Source of the DNA: Bin87 sp965222895
GTDB taxonomy: Bacteria; Chloroflexota; Dehalococcoidia; Lucifugimonadales; UBA3495
DNA: 64,000 nt
NCBI GenBank assembly: GCA_965222895.1
Contig: CBDCVB010000002.1
Coordinates: forward strand, 1,302,001 to 1,366,000
Direction of reading: 5' to 3'
The notes under the pieces were generated by a model that saw only the letters and a program-made list of their open reading frames with translations, was not told the DNA's origin and made no database searches. Below are positions 25,217 to 34,119 of this stretch, piece after piece (within the stretch, counting starts at the first letter, position 1; the number at the start of each line of letters is the position of its first letter). The position numbers and the translations under genes were made by a program.

Positions 25217-26444
25217 CTAGTATTCAATCAATCTTGGAATTGAAGGGATAGAGGCGATGCAGTTTGGCTCGGGCGTCCTGGGTGTTGAACCGCCAGTTGA
25301 TGGTGGCCCTCGCCGAATTGCGCTCGGCCTCATAGGCGTTGATGGCTAGCTGTAGGGCAGTCTCGTCGGGATTACGCCCTTGGAGACAAGCCCGGGTCAA
25401 CACGCTGAACTCGATCTCCGCCATGTTGAGCCAACTGGCGTGCTTGGGCGTGTGGTGAAACTCCAGCCGCTTCACGATGCGCCGAGCTTCGGCGGCGTCG
25501 CAGGTCTCATAGCGGGAAGCCATGCGGTGCGTGTTCAAATTGTCCAGCACCACCCGCACTACTGGGGCATCGGGGTAAGCCTCATCCACCAGCCAGCGCA
25601 TCCGGTGGGCGCAGTCCTCCATAGTGCGGCGCTCGGTAATCGCCACGTGTCGCCAGCCCGCCAGGGGCTCGCAGGTCAGGAAGATGTTGCGGGTGCCGCC
25701 GCGGCGATACTCGTAATCCTGGCGCCGCGGTGGTCCCGGTTGCACTGGGATGGGCGCCCTGGTGTCGGCCAGCAACTGGGTCGAGGTCTCATCGAAGCAG
25801 ACCACCGGCCGATCGGGGTCGTAGGGCTCAGCATACCAGTCCAGCACGTCCTCCATCGCCGCCACGAATTCGCCGCCTACTTTCGGGATGCACCACTGCT
25901 GCTTCCGCCACGGCAGGAGGACGTTTTTTGAGCCTCAACCGCACCGTCTCATGGGACAGGGACTCCACCAACCCCAACTCCACCACTCGGTCGGCCAGCA
26001 GCTGCAAGGTCCAGTGGTCGTGGCCAGTGGGCGCTGGGCTGCACGCCAGGGCAATCAGGTGGGCCTCGCCCTTGTCGTCCAGCTTGCGATACCGGTTGGC
26101 CTGGACCCGATCCTGCAACACGCCATCCAAACCTTCCTCAGCGTACCGCCTTTTGGCGCGGTACACCGTACCCTTGGACACGTCCAAAGCGGCCGCCACC
26201 TGAGGTGCGTTCCATCCCTCAGCAACTTTAAGTAGAATGCGCGCCCGGGCGACGATGCGAGCCGAACTTTTGCCGCTACGTAGCAGTCGGCTCAGTTGCT
26301 CGCGTTCGTCCGGCGTCAACTGTACCGCGTATTGTTCCAGGGCCATGTTTGCCATACCTCCTCACCACTCTATTTTGCAGTCAGCGTAGCATTTGGAAGC
26401 CTTTCACTAATACAACTTACAATACTGATTTGAACCAGTACTAG
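25217..26444 (-). mobile_element. IS630-family insertion sequence
   Basis: CTAG occurs at both borders (25217-25220 and 26441-26444), the result expected from TA-targeted insertion. About 1.23 kb holds two overlapping transposase frames. The terminal repeats beyond CTAGTA are not obviously similar, so one end may be altered. It separates the methyltransferase operon from the PH-HIRAN-BRCT gene. Confidence 0.75.
25224..26355 (-). CDS. IS630-family transposase (two frames joined at an A6 run)
   Basis: The upstream frame (25828-26355) carries the HTH/Homeodomain-like part: YAVQLTPDEREQLSRLLRSG and WNAPQVAAALDVSKGTVYRA. The downstream frame (25224-25865) carries the DDE core: VVCFDETSTQLLADTRAP (first Asp), VVLDNLNTHRMASRY (second Asp) and HHTPKHASWLNMAEIEFSVL (Glu). 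The switch point is a run of six A after CTC, near 25930, where RLRLKK would continue in the other phase. A frame change at an A run is common in IS630 elements and may be programmed. Otherwise the copy looks complete. Confidence 0.8.
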
Positions 26445-26471
26445 ACGTAAGATCATCGAGAGGATGAACTC

Positions 26472-28067
26472 ATGCTTGATGCACTCCGACAGATTGACGG
26501 TGTTGACGAGAAACTCCTGCGGCGACCTGAAGTCGGGAGGTTATCTTCCGAATTGGAAGATGGTGAATTGCCAGGAGCCGTAGTGACCAACGGAAGGAGA
26601 TCTATTGCGGTGGCCACTGACAGGAGGATTCTCAATATCTGCAAATCAATGTGGAGTAATACCATCTCAAAGATTGACTCATACCCCTATGCAGAAATCG
26701 AATCGATCACAGCAGGCAAAGGGGTTTTTGATAACCCCCTCACGGTTATAATTGGCGGCAAGAGGCACCGGATTGAAGCGGACAAAGGACGACGCCACGC
26801 TTTTGCTGAGTATGTTTCTGCCCGTCTCCCAGCGCCAGCGATGGCGAAGTGGGAGCAGGAAGATAAACTCTCCTCGCACACAAGCGGCAAGACCGAACTT
26901 CCGCAAGGGACGGGCTGCTTCGACCTCAAAGTAGTGGGGGAGAGCAACTACCAGGATGCCATCGTGCGGGCCGAACGTATAGCGGACACCGACGGTCATG
27001 GCAACCACTTCGTGAAAGTTACGCTACTGCGAGAATCTGCCAATCCGTACGACTCCAATGCAGTCTGTGTTCTGTCTCCTGGTGGCCAGGTGATGGGCTA
27101 TCTAGCCCGCGCGGACGCGAAGGCGTATGCACCTAGCTTGGATGCATTGGACGCTGCCGGGTACTACGTGACTTGCTCGGCCACTATGGGCAGAGGTGAG
27201 CATGGCTACGGAGTACAGCTCGACTTGAAAACCCCGGAAGCTGTCCAAGTGCCTGAACAGGGGAATCTAGAACCCGTTGAAGACAAAAGGTCTGCCCGCT
27301 CCTTTCATAGCGATGTCTATTCAAAACGGGTTGGAAACCCGGACGGCCCTTTGTTTGGCGAAGTGGTCGTGTTTACCGGTGATATGCGGATGCCGCGTGG
27401 CGAGCTCGCTGACATATCTTCAACCGCCGGGTGTAGGCTTGATGAGAACGTCACCAAATCAACCACTATCCTTGTTCTCGGAGTGCGTGATTCTGCATAC
27501 GAAGGCAACAGCACTAAACACGACAAGGCGATTGATTACTCAAAGCGATTCCGCCCTATCGAAATCATTAATGAAGAAGTCTTCCTCTCAAGACTTCGTG
27601 ATGCAGGTGTACAGTTTGACATTGAGCGGACGGCCGATGCCAAGCGGGAGTACCAAAAAGAACGGGCTGAAGAGACGCCAGCATCGAAGTCAGAACATCG
27701 TTGGTGTAGGTGTGGGCGGACGAGGTACGACGTCACGAAATATGAGCAGTGCTATCAATGCTTTCAGGATAGACAACCCGTCTTGAAAATTGTTCGGTAC
27801 CGTTGTTCTCGACAAGGGCATTGGTGGACAGAGGAGATCGAGATTGGCAGGAACGATGTAGCTGGATATGAGGCAACAACATCTGGTTGCACCTTCTGTG
27901 GAGAGACTGATTTGACACCTGAGATGCTCGATTATGACGACCTCGTATTGACTAACAGCCAGGAGGATGAGGAGGTTGGTTGGGAATGTGAGTGTGGGAC
28001 TGAATGGACCACTTACGTTGAGAGCGTCCCAACATACTGCCCGCGATGCGGAAGGACAGATTTCTAA
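26472..28067 (+). CDS. Multidomain PH-HIRAN-BRCT-zinc-ribbon protein
   Basis: 531 residues, ATG 12 bp after GAGAGG. Residues ~30-120 resemble a bacterial PH-like domain (AVATDRRILNICKSMW, SYPYAEIESITAGKG). Residues ~155-260 are a HIRAN domain (FDLKVVGESNYQDAI, HFVKVTLLRESANPYDSNAV, VMGYLARADAKAY). Residues ~290-375 are a BRCT domain (GEVVVFTGDMRMPRGELADI, VTKSTTILVLGV, HDKAIDYSKR). The C-terminus has Cys pairs of zinc ribbons (RWCRCGRT, YEQCYQC, CTFCGE, WECECGTEW, YCPRCGRTDF). HIRAN and BRCT both recognise DNA ends or damage in known proteins, so a DNA-damage or invader-end sensor is plausible. No catalytic domain is visible. An IS5 element sits immediately after its stop codon. Confidence 0.8.
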   Translation: MLDALRQIDGVDEKLLRRPEVGRLSSELEDGELPGAVVTNGRRSIAVATDRRILNICKSMWSNTISKIDSYPYAEIESITAGKGVFDNPLTVIIGGKRHRIEADKGRRHAFAEYVSARLPAPAMAKWEQEDKLSSHTSGKTELPQGTGCFDLKVVGESNYQDAIVRAERIADTDGHGNHFVKVTLLRESANPYDSNAVCVLSPGGQVMGYLARADAKAYAPSLDALDAAGYYVTCSATMGRGEHGYGVQLDLKTPEAVQVPEQGNLEPVEDKRSARSFHSDVYSKRVGNPDGPLFGEVVVFTGDMRMPRGELADISSTAGCRLDENVTKSTTILVLGVRDSAYEGNSTKHDKAIDYSKRFRPIEIINEEVFLSRLRDAGVQFDIERTADAKREYQKERAEETPASKSEHRWCRCGRTRYDVTKYEQCYQCFQDRQPVLKIVRYRCSRQGHWWTEEIEIGRNDVAGYEATTSGCTFCGETDLTPEMLDYDDLVLTNSQEDEEVGWECECGTEWTTYVESVPTYCPRCGRTDF

Positions 28068-28938
28068 AAGGGTGTGTGACAATGGTCTAAACGTGCGCTG
28101 CCGGTTCTTGGAGTGATAAGGGGATGGCGGTTACGCTGGGGGCATGAGCAGAAAACCTTATCCCAGCGATTTGACCGACGCCCAGTGGGAGCAATTGGCT
28201 CCCCTCCTGCCACCCGACACAACCAGGGGCCATCCCCCGAACCACGGGCCTGCGGGAGGTGGTCAACGGCATTCTCTACGTGCTGCGCGGCGGCATACCT
28301 TGGCGGCTGATGCCCCATGACCTGCCACCCTGGGGCACGGTCTGGTGGTACTTCCGCAAATGGCGGGATGATGGGACATGGGAACGCGTCGAGGCGGCGT
28401 TGCGGGCCCAAGTTCGGGAAGCTGCGGGCCGAGAGGCCACGTCCAGCGTAGCCATCAGCGTAGCCATCATCGATAGCCAGGGGGGCGGCGCGGCTATCAC
28501 GCGGGTAAACAGGTTGCCGGACGCAAGCGGCACATCGTAGTGGACACTATGGGATTGCTGCTGGCCGTGGTGGTTCATGCCGCTAATATCCAGGATCGGG
28601 ACGGCGCCAAGCTGGTGTTGGTGAAGTTGCTGAACCGATTCCCTCGGCTCCGAGTCATCTGGGCTGATGCTGGCTACGCTGGCCGACTGGTGGCCTGGGC
28701 TTGGGCCACTGGCGGTTGGCTGCTGACCGTGGTACGGCGGCAACCGCATGGCCACACCTTCGAGGTGTTGCCGCGCCGGTGGGTGGTGGAGCGCACCTTG
28801 GCGTGGCTCAGTCGATACCGACGGCTCAGCAAAGACTATGAGGAGCGCACCGACAGCGAAGCCTGGGTGCATATCGCCATGGTCCACCTTATGCTCAAAC
28901 GGATCCAGCCCTCCTGAATCCATTTGTCACACGCCCTC
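28068..28938 (+). mobile_element. IS5-family element, decayed
   Basis: Inverted ends AGGGTGTGTGACAATGG (left) and, inverted on the right, AGGGCGTGTGACAAATGG. Starts one base after the preceding gene's stop. It shares its terminal sequence with the 121-bp miniature element directly to its right. Confidence 0.8.
28144..28917 (+). pseudogene. IS5-family transposase, frameshifted
   Basis: The pieces in order are MSRKPYPSDLTDAQWEQLAP in one frame; VNGILYVLRGGIPWRLMPHD, LPPWGTVWWYFRKW and AIIDSQ in a second; and GLLLAVVVHAANIQDRDGA, VIWADAGYAGRLV and RWVVERTLAWLSRYRRLSKD in a third. A 12-bp tandem duplication (AGCGTAGCCATC) precedes the first catalytic Asp. The transposase is not functional as it stands. 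Confidence 0.8.
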
Positions 28939-28941
28939 TTA

Positions 28942-29062
28942 GAGGGTGTGTGACAAATCCGCTGTATCACGCCGTTATGCCCGAATTACCGAGAACTCGG
29001 TCCCTTCCCCTTGATGGGGTAAGGTTAGGAGGGGGGTGAAAACCCAATAGTCACACACCCTC
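28942..29062. mobile_element. IS5-derived MITE, 121 bp
   Basis: Perfect 13-bp inverted ends GAGGGTGTGTGAC and GTCACACACCCTC, with TTA duplicated on both sides (28939-28941 and 29063-29065). The ends match the adjacent IS5 element, which is the likely source of transposase. It contains no gene. Confidence 0.85.
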
Positions 29063-29065
29063 TTA

Positions 29066-29403
29066 GATATCCGGTAGCTAATTTATGGGAATTACGAGAA
29101 AGGAGGCGGGAGGGAGAGGCAATCGCGCTTCAGTTCAGCGGACCTGATCAACAATTTCTCCACCCTATCCGAAATCCTTTGGAAGGGTGGAGTAGCTTTG
29201 TGAGATAATTACCAATGAACCCCCCGACGGAAAGTTTGCAGTACGGTATGCCTAGGGCCCACCAGGTAGCGTTCGCAATCGGACCCGCTGGTGTCTCGAC
29301 TCTGCTGCAGCAAGCATCGTATGAGGCAAGCATCTTACGTGAATGTGCATAACGGCGGCTCGCGGGGCTATCCCATCGGTAATAAACGCAGCAATACAGC
29401 GCC
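29066..29403. other. Intergenic region upstream of the sodium channel
   Basis: About 340 bp without a supportable gene. It contains the right copy of the 36-bp direct repeat (29230-29265) and a small CTCCACCC...GGGTGGAG inverted pair near 29158-29193. Confidence 0.5.
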
Positions 29404-30219
29404 ATGAGACGACTGGTACATTTTTTCGGGCGGCTGGTTGACTCGCCCTGGTTCGAATACTTTATTATCGCCGTTATCGTCGCCAACGGCATCCTGCTTG
29501 GGCTGGAGACTTCCCCCGTCCTGAACCGGCTTTACGGAACCTGGATACACTGGGGCAATCAGGTTGCCCTGGGCATATTCATCGCCGAAGCTGGTCTCAA
29601 AATACTGGCCCGGTGGCCTCGCTTCCTGGATTACTTCCGGGACGGCTGGAATATTTTTGACTTCCTGGTCATCGTTTTTGCGCTGATTCCGGCCACCGGC
29701 CAGTTTGCCATGATTGCTCGCCTGGCCCGGCTGCTGCGGGTGGTGCGGCTAATATCTGCCATCAAAGACCTGCGGCTGATTGTCGCGGCGCTGGTGCGCT
29801 CCATTCCCAGCGTAGGCCACGTCATCATGCTGATGAGCATTGTGGTGTACATCTACGCCGTGATGGGCTACCACCTCTTTCACGAACACGACCCGGCCAA
29901 CTGGAGAAGCCTGGGCATATCCGTGCTGACGCTTTTCAACATCATAACCCTGGAAGGCTGGACGGACATAATGTACACGGCCATGCAGCAGCACCCGTTG
30001 GCCTGGATCTATTTCGTCAGCTTCGTGATCGTAGGCACCTTCGTAGTAATCAACCTGTTCATCGCCATAATTATCAACAACCTGGACGAAGCCAAACTTG
30101 AGCGGGCGCGGGATTTGGAAGCCCCCGTATCCCGAGCAGAGTTGCTGCGGGAAATCCGCGCCACCCAAGCCGCGCTCCGCAGATTGGAAGAGCGGCTGAA
30201 CGATGAGGACAGGCGGTGA
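29404..30219 (+). CDS. Bacterial voltage-gated sodium channel (NavBac/NaChBac type)
   Basis: 271 residues with six membrane segments. S1 starts at WFEYFIIAVIVANGILLGLE, S2-S3 follow with NIFDFLVIVFALIP, and S4 carries the voltage-sensing arginines RLARLLRVVRLISAIKDLR. The pore loop between S5 and S6 contains the selectivity filter TLEGWTD (NaChBac has TLESW), giving a four-Glu ring when four subunits assemble. S6 is VGTFVVINLFIAIIINNL, and the C-terminus is a coiled coil typical for tetramerisation. It conducts Na+ across the cytoplasmic membrane on depolarisation. The gene stands alone. Confidence 0.93.
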   Translation: MRRLVHFFGRLVDSPWFEYFIIAVIVANGILLGLETSPVLNRLYGTWIHWGNQVALGIFIAEAGLKILARWPRFLDYFRDGWNIFDFLVIVFALIPATGQFAMIARLARLLRVVRLISAIKDLRLIVAALVRSIPSVGHVIMLMSIVVYIYAVMGYHLFHEHDPANWRSLGISVLTLFNIITLEGWTDIMYTAMQQHPLAWIYFVSFVIVGTFVVINLFIAIIINNLDEAKLERARDLEAPVSRAELLREIRATQAALRRLEERLNDEDRR

Positions 30220-30376
30220 CGGGACAGGGTGCGTACCTGGCTGGGCTGTTACAATAGTCGTGCGCGCCCGAATGGCGCCGGCGTTTGCGCTGCGGCGGGA
30301 GTCGGTATTTACCGCACTTTTGTCTCCCGCGCTGAATCCCGTTTGTTATCTCTCTAACCAAGGAGTCTGTCTCTTT

Positions 30377-31921
30377 ATGCCTTTCCAACCCCGGTCGAAC
30401 CGTTCGCGTCAACCAAACCGCAAACTAACTGACAACCCACAAGTCAATAACCCACAAATCAATCGGCCGCAGCGCCACCAGGCGATTTGCGCCGACTGCA
30501 ACGCGTCTACCACCGTGCCGTTCCTGCCGAGCGAAGACCGGCCCGTCTATTGCCCACCCTGCCTGTACCTCCGTCGGAACAGCGTTGCGTCCGCGCCAAT
30601 TGTGGCGTCGGGCGAAGCGTCTGATGCGAATGGGAACTCGGGCAACGGGAGCATGGCGAAGGGGGGCACCGCGAACGGCAGCACGGCAAAGGGCGTGCGG
30701 GCGGGCGTGATTGCCGCCGATTCCGTGTTTCCCCGGATGGTGTTGAACCGGGCCACCAGAACCGCAATTGCCGCCATGGACATTGCGGAGCCCACACCGA
30801 TTCAGGAGAAGTCGATACCGTATCTACTGGAAGGGCGAGACCTGATAGGCCAGGCGCGCACCGGGTCCGGCAAGACGCTGGCGTTTGCCGTGCCGCTGGT
30901 GGAGCAGTGCGACTCGGCGCTGCGGCAGGTGCAGGCGCTGGTGCTGGTGCCAACCCGCGAACTGGCGATACAGGTGGGCGGCGTTACGGAGGCGTTGGCC
31001 CGATCGCAAGGGCTGCACGTTACGTTGCTGTACGGCGGTCGGTCGCTGGGGCCGGATTACAAGGCGTTGAAGCGGGGCGCGCAGATTATCATCGGCACTC
31101 CCGGCCGCACGCTGGATCATGTGCGGCAGGGGAGTCTCAATCTGAAATCGGTGCGATTCCTGGTGCTGGACGAGGCTGACGAGATGCTGGACCGCGGGTT
31201 CGCCCGCGACGTGGACGCCATCCTGAGTCAGACGCCATCCGAACGGCAGACGGCGCTGTTGTCGGCAACCATGCCCGATTGGGTGACAAAGACCGCCCGG
31301 AAGCACCTGCACAACCCGGTCCGGGTGGAAGTTGACGCAGAAATGCAGGCGCTGCCGTCGGTGGAGCATCTGGTTTACACCATCCAGAAAACTGACAAGA
31401 TGGATGCGCTGCGCACGCTGCTGGACCGGCGCGATGGCGCCCCGATTCTGGTGTTTGGCAAAACCAAGCACGGCGTCAAGCGGCTGGCCGGCCAGTTGGA
31501 TGCGCTGGGCTACCCGGTGGGTGCGTTGCAGGGCAACCTGAGCCAGCCGGCGCGCGAGCGGGTGATGAAGGATTTCCGTTCCGGCGTCGCGCCGATTCTG
31601 GTGGCTACCAACGTGGCGGCCAGAGGTTTGGACGTTGAGGGTATCGGCCAGGTTATCAATTTCGACCTGCCGGACTCGGAGCAACTATTCACGCACCGAG
31701 TGGGTCGCACGGGCCGGATGGGTCGGGCCGGCGAGGCGATTACGTTCATCACGCCGGACGAAGACCGAAAGTGGCGGGAGATTGAGCGGGGCCTGGGTCG
31801 CCAGTTCACGCGCAAATCGTGGACGCGCGAACGCAGAGCAGAAGAGCGTCGGGAAAAGGCGGAAGCGGACTACGGTGTGCAACGCGGCGATGTGCGGGTG
31901 CGGCCCCGGCCCCAGGGCTGA
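30377..31921 (+). CDS. DEAD-box RNA helicase with an N-terminal CxxC-x17-CxxC zinc ribbon
   Basis: ATG 30377 has AGGAG 11 bp upstream; the frame is open further to 30203. Residues ~38-62 form CADC-x17-CPPC, the same module as the small protein at 46897-47211. A low-complexity Gly/Asn/Ser linker follows, then the helicase core: Q motif (TPIQEKSIP), GSGKT, PTRELAIQ, VLDEADEMLDRG, SATMPDW and HRVGRTGRMGRAGEA. A short basic tail ends the ~514-residue protein. DEAD-box proteins unwind short RNA duplexes, often in ribosome assembly or RNA decay. The zinc ribbon may add RNA binding. Confidence 0.9.
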   Translation: MPFQPRSNRSRQPNRKLTDNPQVNNPQINRPQRHQAICADCNASTTVPFLPSEDRPVYCPPCLYLRRNSVASAPIVASGEASDANGNSGNGSMAKGGTANGSTAKGVRAGVIAADSVFPRMVLNRATRTAIAAMDIAEPTPIQEKSIPYLLEGRDLIGQARTGSGKTLAFAVPLVEQCDSALRQVQALVLVPTRELAIQVGGVTEALARSQGLHVTLLYGGRSLGPDYKALKRGAQIIIGTPGRTLDHVRQGSLNLKSVRFLVLDEADEMLDRGFARDVDAILSQTPSERQTALLSATMPDWVTKTARKHLHNPVRVEVDAEMQALPSVEHLVYTIQKTDKMDALRTLLDRRDGAPILVFGKTKHGVKRLAGQLDALGYPVGALQGNLSQPARERVMKDFRSGVAPILVATNVAARGLDVEGIGQVINFDLPDSEQLFTHRVGRTGRMGRAGEAITFITPDEDRKWREIERGLGRQFTRKSWTRERRAEERREKAEADYGVQRGDVRVRPRPQG

Positions 31922-32095
31922 TACTGCGCGGGCGCCAGTGTTGAAATCGGTACGTGCGTGAGTGAGTCCGGGTTTTGCATGGATGGACAGGATATTCAGG
32001 ATTGGGACGGGGAAGCCGGTTGGGTTAGGGTTGTGGTCGGTTAGCCTAAATACAGGATTTTTGAGGAGCGGCAGGTTGATTTTAGGGAGGTTCTG

Positions 32096-32854
32096 ATGGC
32101 GAGGCTGGACGGGAAGGTTGCTATCATCAGCGGCGGCGCGCGTGGGATGGGAGAGTGCGAGGCCCGGTTGTTTGCTGCGGAAGGGGCCGCGGTTCTGATT
32201 GGCGACTTGCTGGACGATGCTGGCAAGGCGGTGGCGGCCAGTATCGTGGCGGCCGGCGGGCGGTGCGTTTACCGGCATCTGGATGTTACGTCGGAAGAGG
32301 ATTGGTCGGCGGCGGTTACGGCGACAGTGACGGCGTTCGGGCGGCTTGATATTCTGGTGAACAACGCGGGGATCGGCAGCAGTCCGCATCGCATTGCGGA
32401 TGAACCGGAAGAAGCCTGGGAGCGAACGATGGATGTGAACGCCAAGGGGGTGTTCCTGGGCACACGGGCGGCCATACCGGCGATGCTGGACGTTGGCGGC
32501 GGGTCTATTATCAACATCTCGTCGCAGCTGGGAATCGTGGCAGTGCCGTATAACGGGTCGGCTTACCAGAGTTCCAAGGGCGCGGTGCGTCTGTTCACCA
32601 AGTCAGCGGCAATCCAATACGCTGGCGACGGGATTCGCGTGAACTCGGTGCATCCGGGGCCGGTGGTTACCGAGATGACGCGGGCGAGTCGGGCTGACGC
32701 GGAGCGGCACGAGATGATGCTGGCCCGGGTCCCGATGGGCCGGTACGGGGAGCCGGAAGAAGTTGCCTACGCCGTTTTGTATCTCGCTTCCGATGAGTCG
32801 TCATTCGTTACCGGCAGCGAGATTGTGGTGGACGGAGGCTGGACGGCGCAGTGA
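32096..32854 (+). CDS. SDR-family NAD(P)-dependent oxidoreductase
   Basis: 252 residues, classical short-chain dehydrogenase. The Rossmann glycine motif is SGGARGMGECEARLFAAEGA, with NNAGIGSS after strand 4. The catalytic Ser lies in INISSQLG, and Tyr and Lys in AYQSSKGAV. The C-terminus has FVTGSEIVVDGGWTAQ. An acidic residue after beta-2 (IGDLLDDAG) suggests NAD(H) preference. It oxidises or reduces an unidentified alcohol/ketone. AGGGAGG precedes the ATG, and the next gene converges. Confidence 0.92.
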   Translation: MARLDGKVAIISGGARGMGECEARLFAAEGAAVLIGDLLDDAGKAVAASIVAAGGRCVYRHLDVTSEEDWSAAVTATVTAFGRLDILVNNAGIGSSPHRIADEPEEAWERTMDVNAKGVFLGTRAAIPAMLDVGGGSIINISSQLGIVAVPYNGSAYQSSKGAVRLFTKSAAIQYAGDGIRVNSVHPGPVVTEMTRASRADAERHEMMLARVPMGRYGEPEEVAYAVLYLASDESSFVTGSEIVVDGGWTAQ

Positions 32855-32874
32855 GGAATGCGGTTGGGCGGCGG

Positions 32875-33771
32875 TTACAGTTTTTTCAGTCGCTCCAGTT
32901 GCAACGCTAGTTGGTCAGTGGTGGCAGCCCGGGGTTCCAACACCAGCCAGGTGAGTCCCGCATCGGCGTAGTCGCGGATGTCGGCGGCGATTTGCTCCGG
33001 GGAACCGCGTAGGGGCGTGCGGCCAGAGCCGGTGAGGGGTGAATCGGTGATGTCCAGGCCGGCGCGCAAGGACAGGTCGAAGCTCGGCATGGTCAGGCCG
33101 GCGTCGGCGCGGAGGGCGGCGATGCGTTGCGCGACGCGGGCAACGTCGGCCGGGGTTTGACGGACGCCGTGCCAGCCGTCGCCGAGTCGGGCGGCCCGGC
33201 GCAACGCCGGGGCCGAGGTGCCACCCGTCCAGATTGGCGGATGGGGCTGACTGGCCGGGCGAGGCGCCATCGCGAGGCCGGCGACCGTGTAATGTTGGCC
33301 GGAGAAGGATGGGGCGGTTTCAGTCCAAAAGGCGCGCAGCAGGCGAATGTGCTCGTCCGTGACCGGGCCACGGGCGTCGAGGCCGATGAACTCTTCCTGC
33401 ATCCAGCCCACGCCGGCGCCAACGATGAGGCGTCCGTTGGAGATTACGTCGAGGGTGCTCAGCATTTTGGCGTTCAGCACGGGATGACGGTAGGGCAGAA
33501 CGAGCACGCTGAACCCCAGTTGGATGCGGCCGGTTACGGCGGCGAGATAGGCCAGGGTGGTAACGGGTTCGAGGATATTGTCGTCAGCAGCCAACGGGAA
33601 GCGCCCGTCGGTGCGGTAGGGATACGCCGAATGAAGTTCGGTGGGAATTGCGATATGGTCGCTGAGGAAGATGCCATCGTAGTCGAGCGCCTCGGCGCGG
33701 CGGGCGAGTTCGACCAGCGCGTCGATGTGGGCCAAGGGACCGACGTTGGGCAGGATTACGCCGTATTTCAT
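32875..33771 (-). CDS. LLM-class F420-dependent oxidoreductase (luciferase-like)
   Basis: About 298 residues from the ATG at 33771 (MKYGVILPNVGPLAHIDALV). The upstream 18 codons to 33825 look non-coding. Conserved features are DGIFLSDHIAIP, RIQLGFSVLVLPYRHP, GRLIVGAGVGWMQEEF and the HPPIWTGGTSAPALRRAA segment. The TIM-barrel fold and these motifs fit F420-dependent members, but FMN cannot be excluded. The substrate is unknown. Confidence 0.88.
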   Translation of the reverse strand: MKYGVILPNVGPLAHIDALVELARRAEALDYDGIFLSDHIAIPTELHSAYPYRTDGRFPLAADDNILEPVTTLAYLAAVTGRIQLGFSVLVLPYRHPVLNAKMLSTLDVISNGRLIVGAGVGWMQEEFIGLDARGPVTDEHIRLLRAFWTETAPSFSGQHYTVAGLAMAPRPASQPHPPIWTGGTSAPALRRAARLGDGWHGVRQTPADVARVAQRIAALRADAGLTMPSFDLSLRAGLDITDSPLTGSGRTPLRGSPEQIAADIRDYADAGLTWLVLEPRAATTDQLALQLERLKKL

Positions 33772-33837
33772 AGGTGCCTTCGGGGGAGGTTGGGATTTTT
33801 GCACGGGGGCAGGGAGATTCTTCATTGGGTTCGGGGT

Positions 33838-33892
33838 GGTCCTTCGACGGGCTCAGGATGAACGGGGCGAGCTATGACAGGCTCAGGATGAG
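33838..33892. repeat. Two copies of the TCCTTCGACAGGCTCAGGA repeat
   Basis: TCCTTCGACGGGCTCAGGAT plus GAACGGGG, and a shorter ATGACAGGCTCAGGATGAG, are the same family as the cluster at 3216-3565. Confidence 0.6.
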
Positions 33893-33946
33893 TGGGGACG
33901 GTTGTTGGGCGGACAATCGGCAGACTTTGGGTAAAGGTTGGTTCTT

Positions 33947-34111
33947 ACGCGTACCCGCATTAGTCTTTCATTGCGAGGAGGACAGCGACGTGGCCATCTC
34001 GACGAGGCTGAACACACGTGGACGAACCGCCGTTGCTACGGCGACGAGATTGCCGCGCTGCGCTCGCAATGACAAAGTAGGTAGGGTCGCAATGACAAAG
34101 TGGGTACGCAT
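33947..34111. repeat. Long imperfect palindromic repeat, family R2, copy 2
   Basis: Runs from ACGCGTACCCGCAT through TCATTGCGAGGAGGACAGCG, GCTGAACACACGT and TTGCTACGGCGACGAGATTG to CGCAATGACAAAGTGGGTAC. The right end has the CGCAATGACAAAGT(A/G)GGTA motif twice. The IS66 element at 34120 inserted just beyond it. Confidence 0.75.
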
Positions 34112-34119
34112 CAATGGGT

